Assembly: GCA_046727175.1 (NCBI GenBank)
Contig: JBKPCD010000083.1
Coordinates: 1 to 43,729, forward strand
Length of the DNA: 43,729 nt
Reading direction: 5' to 3'
From: JBKPCD01 sp046727175
GTDB lineage: Bacteria; Acidobacteriota; Vicinamibacteria; Vicinamibacterales; 2-12-FULL-66-21
The notes under the pieces are model-generated. The model was not told where the DNA came from. It made no database searches and was given only the letters and a program-made list of their open reading frames with translations. The position numbers and the translations under genes were made by a program. The stretch's first letter is position 1. Every line of letters starts with the position of its first letter. This document shows, one piece after another, positions 25,971-34,075 of this stretch.

Positions 25971-27293
25971 TTAACGCCAGGGCATCAGTTTTTCGATCCA
26001 CTGGATGCGCGTGAGGTCGTTGTAGATGACGGTGGCCATCAGCGTCACGAGCAGCACGAAGCCCGCGAGCAGCATCTTCTCCTTGACCTTGATGCTGAAG
26101 TCGCGGCGGGACAATCCTTCGAGGGCCAGAATCGTGATGTGACCGCCGTCGAGAACCGGGACCGGCATCAGGTTGATGAGCCCAAGGTTCAGACTCAGCA
26201 TCGCCATCAATCCGAACAACGAGATCCAGCCTTGCTCCGCCGCGGTTCCCGAAACGTCAGCGATCCCGACCGGTCCCATCAACTGACGGATGGATGTTTC
26301 GCGCGTGAACAGGCCGACGAGCGTGTTCACGATCATCTTCGTCCACTCCCAGTTGCGCTCGGCGCTCAGCTTGAACGCCTCGAGGAAGCCCGGCTTGACC
26401 GTACGGACCTGCGTCGCGCTGATCGTGGCGCCGATCCGGACGACGTTGTTGGTCCGGTGGGGCGTGACGACAATCTGGCGAATCGTGCCACCGCGAAGAA
26501 TGTCGAGGGGAAGCGGTTGGCTCTCGTGCGATTTGATCAGCTCGATCACGCGGTCGCGCGAGACATCACGGTCACTCCCCGCCGCCATAATCACATCGCC
26601 CGGCTCGAGACCGGCCTGCGCCGCAGGCTCCCCCTTGTTCACTGCGGTGATCTCGGGGTGCATGATCGGGAGGATCCCGACCTCTGCGGCTTCGTATTTG
26701 CCAACGCCCTTCGGCGTGAACTGGATGAATTTCTCCTCCCCGTTTCGGATGATGCCCAGCGTGACCTGTCGGTTGGCCTTGGGCGTAATCATCCAGGAGA
26801 ACTCTTCCCAGTTCGAGACTGGACTGCCGTTGACGCTGACGATCCGATCGCCTCGCTGAATGCCAGCCGCGGCTTCAACCGAGCTCGGGAGGACCGAGCC
26901 AACGATGACCGGTTCCCGATCGAAGGCAGGGACTTGTGCGCCCTGATAGAGAACGATCGCCATGACGACGAGCGCGAGCACCAGGTTCATCACCGGTCCC
27001 ATGATGAGCACCTGGAACCGCTGCCACTTGCTCTTGGAGAGGAACTCGTCGTCGGCGCCCGTCCGGGCGTCTTCGGCGTTCTCACCGGCCATCTTGACGT
27101 AGCCGCCGAGCGGGATCGCGCTGAGGCAGTACTCGGTGTCGCCCCGCCGCACGCTCAGCAGCTTCGGCCCGAAGCCAAGTGAGAACGTCAGGACCCGCAC
27201 GCCAATCCGGCGTGCCGCCAGGAAGTGGCCGAGCTCGTGAACGAACACCAGGATGCCGATCACGAACGCGAACGCGAGAATGCTTGTTGTCAC
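25971..27293 (-). CDS. rseP: Site-2 protease RseP (zinc metalloprotease)
   Basis: RseP cuts anti-sigma factors and leftover signal peptides inside the cytoplasmic membrane. The 440-residue protein has the zinc-binding HELGH (residues 19-23) in its first helix, a central region with two PDZ-like segments (GIQRGDRIVSVNGSPV and GLEPGDVIMAAGS), and the C-terminal NLMPVPVLDGGH third zinc ligand, with four predicted membrane helices. It starts with GTG at 27293. The gap to dxr (27294-27438) holds nothing recognisable. The order uppS-cdsA-dxr-rseP is widely conserved in bacteria. Confidence 0.96.
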   Translation of the reverse strand: MTTSILAFAFVIGILVFVHELGHFLAARRIGVRVLTFSLGFGPKLLSVRRGDTEYCLSAIPLGGYVKMAGENAEDARTGADDEFLSKSKWQRFQVLIMGPVMNLVLALVVMAIVLYQGAQVPAFDREPVIVGSVLPSSVEAAAGIQRGDRIVSVNGSPVSNWEEFSWMITPKANRQVTLGIIRNGEEKFIQFTPKGVGKYEAAEVGILPIMHPEITAVNKGEPAAQAGLEPGDVIMAAGSDRDVSRDRVIELIKSHESQPLPLDILRGGTIRQIVVTPHRTNNVVRIGATISATQVRTVKPGFLEAFKLSAERNWEWTKMIVNTLVGLFTRETSIRQLMGPVGIADVSGTAAEQGWISLFGLMAMLSLNLGLINLMPVPVLDGGHITILALEGLSRRDFSIKVKEKMLLAGFVLLVTLMATVIYNDLTRIQWIEKLMPWR

Positions 27294-27438
27294 TAGGAAA
27301 TCCTGGCCAGAGCGCCGAACGGGAGTAAGAGTCGGCCGACGACGCCTTGCTGGTTGGTTTCTCTTGGCCTCTCGACTCGCTCAGTAGAGGCGTGCTTCCC
27401 GGAGCAGGCCGCGTACGGTCTTAACTCAGCTGAAACGG

Positions 27439-28626
27439 CTAAGCATCTATTGTACCCCACCGGGTTGACCGTGCTGCGAAATCGCGACCCCATTTTTCGA
27501 TCACGCGGACGTCATCGAGATCACAAATCTTGCTCGCCCCGTTCCGCTCGTACGCGTCCATGGCGTCCGCAATGATCTCAGGAATACCGGTGAACGCGAG
27601 CCGCTCCTGCAGAAATGCCGCCACCGCAACCTCGTTGGCGGCGTTGAGGACGATCGGCAAACCCGGATCGCCCGCGAGCGCGCGAAACGCGAGCGCAAGG
27701 CAGGGAAACCGCGACCGGTCAGGTACTTCGAAGTCCAGCCGGCCGCAGCGAGCCAGATCGAGCGTCGGGAGAGACGCGGCCCACCGCTCAGGGTACGAGA
27801 ACGCGTACTGAATCGGAAGCCGCATATCGGTCAGGCCAAGCTGCGCGATGATCGAGCCGTCGACGAGCTCGACCATCGAGTGCACGATCGACTGCGGGTG
27901 GACCAGCACGTCGATGCACGCTGCGTTGATCCCGAACAGCCAGTGCGCCTCGATGACCTCCAGCCCCTTGTTCATGAGCGTCGCCGAATCGATCGTGATC
28001 TTCGGGCCCATCTTCCAGGTGGGATGCTGCAGCGCATCGGCGGCCGTGACGTGCGGCAGACGATCGGACTCGAGAGTGCGGAACGGACCGCCGGATGCCG
28101 TGAGAATCAGGCGGGTCACGTCGTCGGTCGAGCGGCCTTGAAGGCACTGATGGATTGCGTTGTGTTCGCTGTCGACCGGCAGCACGACCGTGCCACGACG
28201 ACGGGCGGCTGCCATCACGACTGACCCCGCCATGACGAGGATTTCCTTGTTGGCCAGCGCGATCGTCTTGTTCGCATCGATGGCTGCAAGCACGGCGTCG
28301 AGACCGGCCGTGCCTGACGAGGCGAACAGGACTACGTCAGCGGACGGGTGCGTGGCAACGGCGATGAGCCCCTCTGCGCCGCAAGCCGCCGACGCCGGAG
28401 CTCCAACTCCGCGTCGTCGAAGCTCGGTTTGTGCCTCGGCGACCGACGCCGCCGTCGTCATCGCCATCGATTCAGGCGCGAACTGCTCGATCTGATCCAC
28501 GAAGCGCGGCACGTTCTCGCCAGCCGCGAGCGCAACGACGCGCAGCCGATCGGGATGGGCACTGACGACCGCGAGCGCGCTCTGCCCAATCGATCCGGTC
28601 GAGCCGAGGATCGCAACGCGTTTCAT
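27439..28626 (-). CDS. dxr: 1-deoxy-D-xylulose 5-phosphate reductoisomerase
   Basis: Dxr makes 2-C-methyl-D-erythritol 4-phosphate, the second step of the MEP pathway. The 395-residue protein has the NADPH motif LGSTGSIGQ (residues 7-15), ALANKEILV, the metal and substrate residues in PVDSEHNAIHQ, TASGGPFR, and the HPTWKMGPKITIDSATLMNK block. It overlaps the cdsA stop by four bases, so it is translationally coupled. Length and motifs are normal. Confidence 0.97.
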   Translation of the reverse strand: MKRVAILGSTGSIGQSALAVVSAHPDRLRVVALAAGENVPRFVDQIEQFAPESMAMTTAASVAEAQTELRRRGVGAPASAACGAEGLIAVATHPSADVVLFASSGTAGLDAVLAAIDANKTIALANKEILVMAGSVVMAAARRRGTVVLPVDSEHNAIHQCLQGRSTDDVTRLILTASGGPFRTLESDRLPHVTAADALQHPTWKMGPKITIDSATLMNKGLEVIEAHWLFGINAACIDVLVHPQSIVHSMVELVDGSIIAQLGLTDMRLPIQYAFSYPERWAASLPTLDLARCGRLDFEVPDRSRFPCLALAFRALAGDPGLPIVLNAANEVAVAAFLQERLAFTGIPEIIADAMDAYERNGASKICDLDDVRVIEKWGRDFAARSTRWGTIDA

Positions 28627-29411
28627 GGCACCTGCAGATACCGCGTGAACACGTAGAAAACAGGACCGGCGAACAGCCAGCTGTCGATGCGATCGAGGAT
28701 GCCACCGTGGCCAGGAATCAACGACGACGAGTCTTTGAGACCTGCGGTCCGCTTCAGCAGCGATTCGAAGAGATCTCCGACGATTCCGAGCGCCACGACG
28801 GTAATCGATACGAGCGCCAGCAGGGTGACGTTCGTCGATGGAAATACGCGCAGCCCTCCCACGGTCATCGCTGCAGCTCCCAGGAGCACTCCCCCGATCG
28901 CCCCTTCAGTCGTCTTTTTCGGGCTGATCGAAGGCGCGAGCGGGCGGCGCCCGAAGGCGCGGCCGGTGTAGTATTGGGCCGAGTCGCTGACTACGATCGT
29001 CACCATCAGCAGAAGCAGCGCGTCGCGGCTGAGCCCCCGGATTGCAGCCAGCGAGCCGAGCGGCAACCCGATGTACAGAACTGCCAGCACCGCCGCGCTC
29101 GAGTCGTGCAGAATCGCGGGTCCGGGCTGTCCCGACGATACTGCCAGCGCGCCGATCGCGACCATCGTGCTCAACAGCACGATATCGAGCGGAACAGATC
29201 CTGTCCCGACCGCTGCGCACGTTGCAAGCACCGCCGAGCCGGCTAGTACCCGCGGCACGTGGGCGTCGAGCGCCGCCGCGAGCCCGGCGTATTCGACGAA
29301 TGCGAGCGCAGCGGCGATCTCCGCGAGCACCAGCGTCCAGACGGGCGGCAGGAACCACACGATCCCGACAACCGCCGGCAGCAGAATCGCCGCGCTGAGC
29401 ACACGGCTCAT
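28623..29411 (-). CDS. cdsA: Phosphatidate cytidylyltransferase
   Basis: CdsA makes CDP-diacylglycerol from phosphatidate and CTP in the membrane. The 262-residue protein has seven to eight hydrophobic helices and the C-terminal signature SPKKTTEGAIGG, then GDLFESLLKR, GLKDSSSLIPGHGGILDR. The ATG at 29411 avoids overlap with uppS; a GTG at 29480 would add 23 hydrophilic residues and overlap uppS by 35 bases. It lies between uppS and dxr, as in many bacteria. Confidence 0.94.
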   Translation of the reverse strand: MSRVLSAAILLPAVVGIVWFLPPVWTLVLAEIAAALAFVEYAGLAAALDAHVPRVLAGSAVLATCAAVGTGSVPLDIVLLSTMVAIGALAVSSGQPGPAILHDSSAAVLAVLYIGLPLGSLAAIRGLSRDALLLLMVTIVVSDSAQYYTGRAFGRRPLAPSISPKKTTEGAIGGVLLGAAAMTVGGLRVFPSTNVTLLALVSITVVALGIVGDLFESLLKRTAGLKDSSSLIPGHGGILDRIDSWLFAGPVFYVFTRYLQVP

Positions 29412-29445
29412 ACGAAGCTTCTGAGGTTGTTTGCGGGAATTCGCG

Positions 29446-30231
29446 TCATCGTCCGGCGATGGCCGGCTGCTTGATGCCACCGTAGCGGCGATCGCGTTTC
29501 TGGTAGGCGAGAAGGGCCTCCAGCAGATGCAGCTTGCGGAAATCAGGCCAAAGCGTGTCTGTCACCCAGATCTCGGCATACGCGATTTGCCAGAGCAGGA
29601 AATTGCTGACGCGCATTTCCCCGCTCGTCCTGATCAGCAGATCCGGATCCGGCTGCCCCGCCGTGTAGAGGAATCCGGAAAAGCGTTGCTCATCGAGCTC
29701 GTCTGGGTTGATTCCAGCCGCGAGCATGCGCTTGACCGCTTCGACGATCTCCGCACGTCCGCCGTAGTTCAACGCGATGTTGAACAGCATGCCCGTATTC
29801 TCCGAGGTCTTCTCTTCTGCCATCGACAGCTCGCCGAGGATGTCGGGCGCGAGCTCGCTCGCGCGGCCAATCACTCTAAAACGAATGTTGTTGCGGAGCA
29901 GTGTGTTCAGCTCGAGCCGAAGATATCGCTTCAGCAACGTCATCAGCGTTGAGACTTCGGTCGCGGGCCGCTTCCAGTTCTCGACGGAGAAGGCGTACAG
30001 CGTGAGCACCTTGATTCCGAGGCGCGCCGACCCTTCGACGACTTCGCGGACCGACTCGATGCCGGCGCGATGTCCCTCGACGCGCGGCAGATGGCGTTGC
30101 GCGGCCCATCGTCCGTTTCCGTCCATGATCACCGCAACGTGCTGCGGCAATCGATCGAAGTTCACCTGCCGCGCGAGGATTTCCTCGGGCGATCCCGAGG
30201 GTACCACTGCAAGGATGTCTTCTAGGGACAT
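29446..30231 (-). CDS. uppS: Undecaprenyl diphosphate synthase
   Basis: UppS extends farnesyl diphosphate with cis-isoprene units to the C55 lipid carrier used for peptidoglycan and polysaccharide export. The 261-residue product has the catalytic aspartate in VIMDGNGRWA (Asp37), GHRAG, LTLYAFSVENWKRP, RFRVIG, and DLLIRTSGEMRVSNFLLWQ. The ATG at 30231 gives the usual length; the open frame further upstream to a TTG at 30330 crosses the promoter and is rejected. First gene of uppS-cdsA-dxr-rseP. Confidence 0.96.
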   Translation of the reverse strand: MSLEDILAVVPSGSPEEILARQVNFDRLPQHVAVIMDGNGRWAAQRHLPRVEGHRAGIESVREVVEGSARLGIKVLTLYAFSVENWKRPATEVSTLMTLLKRYLRLELNTLLRNNIRFRVIGRASELAPDILGELSMAEEKTSENTGMLFNIALNYGGRAEIVEAVKRMLAAGINPDELDEQRFSGFLYTAGQPDPDLLIRTSGEMRVSNFLLWQIAYAEIWVTDTLWPDFRKLHLLEALLAYQKRDRRYGGIKQPAIAGR

Positions 30232-30301
30232 GATTTCGAGACGGAAATCAAAACGTCGATGATACAGGTCCGGGAACGCCCGTTCAAGGCGTGTGCTTTG
30301 T

Positions 30302-30330
30302 ATTATAAAGCGAAGGCGGTCTCCGCTCAA
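30302..30330 (-). promoter_or_regulatory. Sigma-70-type promoter of the uppS operon
   Basis: On the minus strand TTGAGC (plus 30325-30330), 17-nt spacer and a perfect TATAAT (plus 30302-30307). The leader to uppS would be about 65 nt. Confidence 0.8.
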
Positions 30331-30357
30331 GATTTTTGGCTTTCGCGCCTCCTGAGC

Positions 30358-30402
30358 GCGGCGCTTTAGCGCCGCCCACTTGGCGCGGGCTGAAGCCCGC
30401 GC
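30358..30402. repeat. REP-like pair of short palindromes (uppS-truA gap)
   Basis: GCGGCGCTTTAGCGCCGC (30358-30375) and GCGCGGGCTGAAGCCCGCGC (30383-30402), each a perfect or near-perfect hairpin, lie side by side just upstream of the uppS promoter and beyond the truA stop. They resemble common dispersed GC-rich palindromes rather than the tandem-unit hairpins elsewhere in this window. Confidence 0.85.
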
Positions 30403-30434
30403 ACTACAAGATAGGAGACGGAAGAATCGGCGAG

Positions 30435-31181
30435 TCAGTACAGCACGCGCACGAGGAACAGGCCTGTTGCCGGGACCGTTGGTCCGGCCCGGGCGCGGTC
30501 GCGACTGTCGAGCACGGCGGCTACTCGCGGTACGGGCCAGCGCCCCAAGCCCACCTCGACCAACGTGCCGACGATGTTCCTGACCATGTGGCGAAGAAAG
30601 CCGTTACCCGTGATGCGCAACGCGAGCGGCTGATCGGCGCCGGCACCAGGCTGCCATTCGATCGCGTGAATCGTCCGCTCGGTGCCATCGACCACGCTGC
30701 CGATCCCCTGGAACGCGGCGAAGTCGTGCGTGCCGGACAGCGGCTCTGCTGCGGCGCGCATCGCGCCGAGATCGAGTCGCTGCGGCACGTGCAAGGCGTA
30801 TCGATGCAGGAACGCCGAGACGAACGGCGCATTGACGATTCGATACTCGTAGACCTTGCCGACCGCATCGAAGCGGGCATGAAAATCCGGCGGCGTTTCC
30901 TCGATCGCTTGTATCCGCACGTCGGGAGGTAGTACGACGTTCAGCGCGCGCATGAGGGTTTCGACATCGTGCGAAGCCGTGAGCGAGACGCTTGCGACCT
31001 GGGCCAAGGCGTGGGCTCCTGCGTCGGTTCGTCCCGCGCCGTGGACCCTGACGCGCTCCCCTTCGAACGGCGCCAGCGCATCCTCGAGCAGTCCCTGGAT
31101 TGACGTTCCCGTCGGCTGCCGCTGCCAGCCGACGTAGTTCGTGCCGTCGTATTCGAGGGTGAGTTTGAGAACCCGGCTCAA
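30435..31181 (-). CDS. truA: tRNA pseudouridine(38-40) synthase
   Basis: TruA isomerises uridines 38-40 in the tRNA anticodon arm. The core begins VLKLTLEYDGTNYVGWQRQ and has the catalytic aspartate in GAGRTDAGAHAL (Asp53), KVYEYRI and GNGFLRHMVRNIVGTL. The best-placed start is TTG at 31181, giving 248 residues. The frame stays open upstream to 31289 through the composite repeat, which could add about 36 residues (MANGKLEMVK...) if an ATG there is used; those residues do not look like TruA. Confidence 0.93.
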   Translation of the reverse strand: MSRVLKLTLEYDGTNYVGWQRQPTGTSIQGLLEDALAPFEGERVRVHGAGRTDAGAHALAQVASVSLTASHDVETLMRALNVVLPPDVRIQAIEETPPDFHARFDAVGKVYEYRIVNAPFVSAFLHRYALHVPQRLDLGAMRAAAEPLSGTHDFAAFQGIGSVVDGTERTIHAIEWQPGAGADQPLALRITGNGFLRHMVRNIVGTLVEVGLGRWPVPRVAAVLDSRDRARAGPTVPATGLFLVRVLY

Positions 31182-31335
31182 GGCTTTTGGCTCTTGCAGG
31201 ATGCTGAGAAACGCATCCTGAATGGGAAATGGAAGATGGGAATGGGAAAACGCTACACATTTTACCATCTCCAATTTGCCATTTGCCATCAGGCCGGGTC
31301 TTTCAGCGGCCTGCTACAGTCTTGAGCCCAGAGCC
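31176..31335. repeat. Three-module composite palindrome between truA and pyrE
   Basis: Left side: module i GGCTCAAGGCTTTTGGCTC (31176-31194), module ii GCAGGATGCTGAGAAACG with CATCCTG (31196-31220), itself an 8-bp-stem hairpin, and module iii ATGGGAAATGGAAGATGGGA (31223-31250). Right side holds the three complements in mirror order: TTTACCATCTCCAATTTGCC, then CTTTCAGCGGCCTGCTA, then CTTGAGCCCAGAGCC. Modules ii-iii recur at 41497-41540. Confidence 0.92.
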
Positions 31336-31337
31336 AG

Positions 31338-31907
31338 CTACGTTCGCGATCCGGGTTTGACGATCACCTCTCCCCGCAGACACATGGGACACGACTCAGG
31401 TGCATAGGCAGGGACGACGAGGCGTGCAAGCGACTGCAAGGGCAGCGTCAGCTGAAGCGGATCGACCCCGCGATCGATGATCGTGGCGGCGCCAATCACC
31501 TGTGCGCCGGCCGCCTCGGCCACCGCGGCGGTCTCGCTCGTCGACCCGCCGGTCGTCATCACGTCCTCGACGACCAGCACGCGGTCCAAAGAGGCGAGCG
31601 TGAAGCCGCGGCGCAGCATCAGCACGCCGTTCTCCCGCTCGGCGAAGATCGCCCGGACGCCGAGCGCCCGCCCGACCTCCTGGCCGATGACGATGCCGCC
31701 GAGCGCCGGTGAGAGGACGGCGGTTGCTTGGAGGTGACGGGTCCGCTCCGCCAGTGCGTATCCGAGCGTCTCGGCGAGCTCCGGATACTGCAGCACGAGT
31801 GCGCTCTGAAGGTACCGATCGCTGTGCAAGCCGGACGAGAGTCGGAAGTGTCCTTCGAGGAGCGCGCCGGAGCTGCGAAACAGATCGAGGACTTCCGAGT
31901 CGGTCAC
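31338..31907 (-). CDS. pyrE: Orotate phosphoribosyltransferase
   Basis: PyrE attaches ribose phosphate from PRPP to orotate, giving OMP. The 189-residue protein has GHFRLSSGLHSDRYLQ, SPALGGIVIGQEV, the PRPP-binding VLVVEDVMTTGGST, and a C-terminal CPMC pair followed by VIVKPGSR, a form I recall from other non-enteric PyrE proteins. It starts with GTG whose first base overlaps the stop of the small upstream gene (TAGTG), so translation is probably coupled. It lies about 6 kb from the main pyr cluster. Confidence 0.94.
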   Translation of the reverse strand: MTDSEVLDLFRSSGALLEGHFRLSSGLHSDRYLQSALVLQYPELAETLGYALAERTRHLQATAVLSPALGGIVIGQEVGRALGVRAIFAERENGVLMLRRGFTLASLDRVLVVEDVMTTGGSTSETAAVAEAAGAQVIGAATIIDRGVDPLQLTLPLQSLARLVVPAYAPESCPMCLRGEVIVKPGSRT

Positions 31908-32161
31908 TAGTTCGTCCTCTTTCCAACCTTCGGGCGACGATTCTCCTCGAACAGCTTCAGAATCCGCCGGTACTCGTCGGCCCAGCTCATCTCCTCGGTG
32001 AACGCGTGATTCTCCACTGGAAGGACAGCGCGAGGTTCGCCGCGTTGCTCGTGGCCCGGCTTCTGGCGGGCGCTGCGACGGGCGGGATATTGTGGACCGG
32101 CAATCAGAACTGGCGAGCTCAACAGGAGAGCTACAATGAAAACAGCACTGAATCGGGGCAT
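31907..32161 (-). CDS. Small exported protein upstream of pyrE, unknown
   Basis: An 84-residue frame with a clear signal peptide, MPRFSAVFIVALLLSSPVLI (residues 1-20), then a basic stretch and an acidic tail (FTEEMSWADEYRRILKLFEE). Its TAG stop overlaps the pyrE GTG start, which argues it is translated. GAGG lies 10-13 bases before the ATG. No family recognised. Coupling of an exported peptide to a cytosolic enzyme gene is unusual. Confidence 0.6.
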   Translation of the reverse strand: MPRFSAVFIVALLLSSPVLIAGPQYPARRSARQKPGHEQRGEPRAVLPVENHAFTEEMSWADEYRRILKLFEENRRPKVGKRTN

Positions 32162-32272
32162 GAACGTCTAATCCTCGGAACTCGCTAGTATAACCGCCGG
32201 TTCGAGCCGGTCCCGGTTTTTGCTAAATCCATCGGATACGGCATCTTCGTTGGAGAATCTGGAGACATTTCA

Positions 32273-33940
32273 ATGCGTTTCGAGCAACAAACATCGACGT
32301 GTCTGCGAATCGTGACCGCAGCCCTCCTGACGACCTTCCTGTCCGCTTCCGGCCGGGTGGTGTTCGGTTCCGAACAGAGCCAGGCGCCACAACAACCGCA
32401 ACAACAACAGCCGGTCCCGCAGCTTCCGACCGTGCCCGCAGGCGCGGCACCGAGTGGGCCAACCATCCGCATCGGACAGGACGAGGCCGTGCGCATGGCC
32501 CTCGAAAACAATCTGGGCATTCAGACCGAGCGCCTGAATCCGCAGATTCAGTCGCTCGGCGTCTCGCGCGCGTTGAGCGTGTACACCCCCGAAGTGTTTG
32601 GCGGTACGAGCAGGAGCTCGGTCACGACGCCCCCGACCGACTTTCTGTCGCAGGGCGTGGCGGTCACGACGACTGGAGCGGTCAATGCCGGCGGCGGCAT
32701 CCGTCAGAACCTTCCCTGGGGCGCCGACTATTCGGTCGGCCTCAATGGCACTCGAACCACGAGCGACGCGCCACGCACGCCGTTCTCGCCGCAACTCCAG
32801 TCGGACATGACGGCGATTTTCAATCAGCCCCTCCTCAGAGATCTCAAGATCGACGCGAACCGGCAAGCGATTCTCCAAAGCCGCAACCAGCAATCGATCG
32901 CCGACATCCAGTTGGCCGAGCGCGTCACGCAGACGTCTCGCATCGTACGGATCGCGTATTTCAACCTCGTTGCTGCAAACTCCGGTCTGCAGGTCGCGCA
33001 GCAGTCGCTCGACCTGGCGCGTCAGGCGCTCAAGAACAACGAGCGTCGCGTCGAAGTCGGGACCACGGCGCCGATTGACATCATCTCGTCTCAGGCCGAA
33101 GTCGCGCGCAACGAGGAGAACGTGATCGTTCAGCAGGGCAACATCGAAGCCGCCCAGGATGCGCTGCGGACGTTGATCATGAATCCGTCCCAGCCGGACT
33201 TCTGGACGACGCGGATCGAACCGGCGGAGCAGCCAGTCCTGTCGCCTCAGGCGATCAACGTGGAGGCGGCAATCACGAACGCGCTTGCGCAGCGAACGGA
33301 CATCGCACAACTGAAGAAGAACATCGAGGCCGCCGAAATCAACATCAAGTTCAATCAGAACCAGAAGCTGCCAAACGTCGATCTGCAGGCTCGGTACGGC
33401 CTCAGAGGCGTCGGCGGCGTGGTCCGACAGTTCGATCCGAACACACCAATCGGCGAGAACCCGGGGGTCATCGGGCAGAGCGCGCGCAGCTTCGCGGACG
33501 TGTTGCGCGACGTGTTCGGAAACGACTTCAAGAGCTGGACGTTCTTGCTAAACGTCAGCTACCCGATCGGCACCAGCAACGCGGACGCTGCCCTCGCGCA
33601 GAGCCGCCTGCAGCGGCAGCAGGGTCAGGTGGCGATGAAGGATCTCGAGACCGAGGTTGCCAGGCAGGTCCGGGAAGCCGGCCGACAGGTGGCAACGACA
33701 CTGAAGCGGGTCGAAGCGACGAAGAAAGCGCGCGAGCTCGCCGAGCGAAGCCTCGAAGCCGAAGAAAAGCGGCTGGCAGTCGGGATGTCGGACTCGTACC
33801 GATTGTTTCAGTACCAGCGCGACCTCTCAAATGCCCGTCAGAACGAGCTCAACGCGACCATCGCCTACAACCGCGCGCTCGTGAATTTCGAAGCGGTGCA
33901 GGTGGTGCCAGCCGGCGGCGGCGGCGGCGGCGGCTTCTAA
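32273..33940 (+). CDS. TolC-family outer membrane efflux protein
   Basis: A 555-residue outer membrane factor. Residues 1-33 are a signal peptide, then a Gln/Pro-rich stretch, then two outer-membrane-efflux-protein repeats: first IRIGQDEAVRMALENN to about residue 300, second from VEAAITNALAQRTDIAQ. Long alternating helices (SLDLARQALKNNERRVEVG; ARELAERSLEAEEKRLAVG) and two beta hairpins (RQNLPWGADYSVGLNG; FLLNVSYPIG) fit a TolC barrel and periplasmic tunnel. It ends in a seven-glycine run plus Phe, the last a usual barrel end. The ribosome site TGGAGA precedes ATG 32273. No inner-membrane pump genes are adjacent, so the cargo is unknown. Confidence 0.93.
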   Translation: MRFEQQTSTCLRIVTAALLTTFLSASGRVVFGSEQSQAPQQPQQQQPVPQLPTVPAGAAPSGPTIRIGQDEAVRMALENNLGIQTERLNPQIQSLGVSRALSVYTPEVFGGTSRSSVTTPPTDFLSQGVAVTTTGAVNAGGGIRQNLPWGADYSVGLNGTRTTSDAPRTPFSPQLQSDMTAIFNQPLLRDLKIDANRQAILQSRNQQSIADIQLAERVTQTSRIVRIAYFNLVAANSGLQVAQQSLDLARQALKNNERRVEVGTTAPIDIISSQAEVARNEENVIVQQGNIEAAQDALRTLIMNPSQPDFWTTRIEPAEQPVLSPQAINVEAAITNALAQRTDIAQLKKNIEAAEINIKFNQNQKLPNVDLQARYGLRGVGGVVRQFDPNTPIGENPGVIGQSARSFADVLRDVFGNDFKSWTFLLNVSYPIGTSNADAALAQSRLQRQQGQVAMKDLETEVARQVREAGRQVATTLKRVEATKKARELAERSLEAEEKRLAVGMSDSYRLFQYQRDLSNARQNELNATIAYNRALVNFEAVQVVPAGGGGGGGF

Positions 33941-33950
33941 GAGCCGCGAC

Positions 33951-34054
33951 AGAAGTTAGAAGCTAGAAGTTAGAGCGATCGTGATCTGGTTCGCTCTAGC
34001 TTCTAACTTCTAGCCTCTGACTCCTGCCTGCTGCCCCTGCCTCCTGCCTCCTGC
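33951..34054. repeat. Inverted tandem repeat hairpin, GAAGTTAGAAGCTA family, plus CTCCTGC tandem
   Basis: The left arm 33951-33977 (AGAAGTTAGAAGCTAGAAG, ending TTAGAGCG) and the right arm 33992-34014 (CGCTCTAGCTTCTAACTTC) are nearly fully complementary with a 14-nt loop. It is followed by five CTGCC/CTCCTGC units (34021-34054). The hairpin follows the TolC stop and could end its transcript, but lacks a U tract. Confidence 0.9.
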
Positions 34055-34075
34055 ATTCTTTGTTACACTCCCCCC

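Noticed and set aside
32192..32221. Terminator-like hairpin with five T before the TolC gene
   Set aside because: It has a stem and T tract on the plus strand, but no plus-strand gene precedes it and the stem is interrupted; an attenuator cannot be supported from sequence alone.
34064..34069. TACACT as a -10 box for a leaderless glycosyltransferase message
   Set aside because: Only four of six positions match, no -35 is seen, and a GTG leaderless start would be inefficient.
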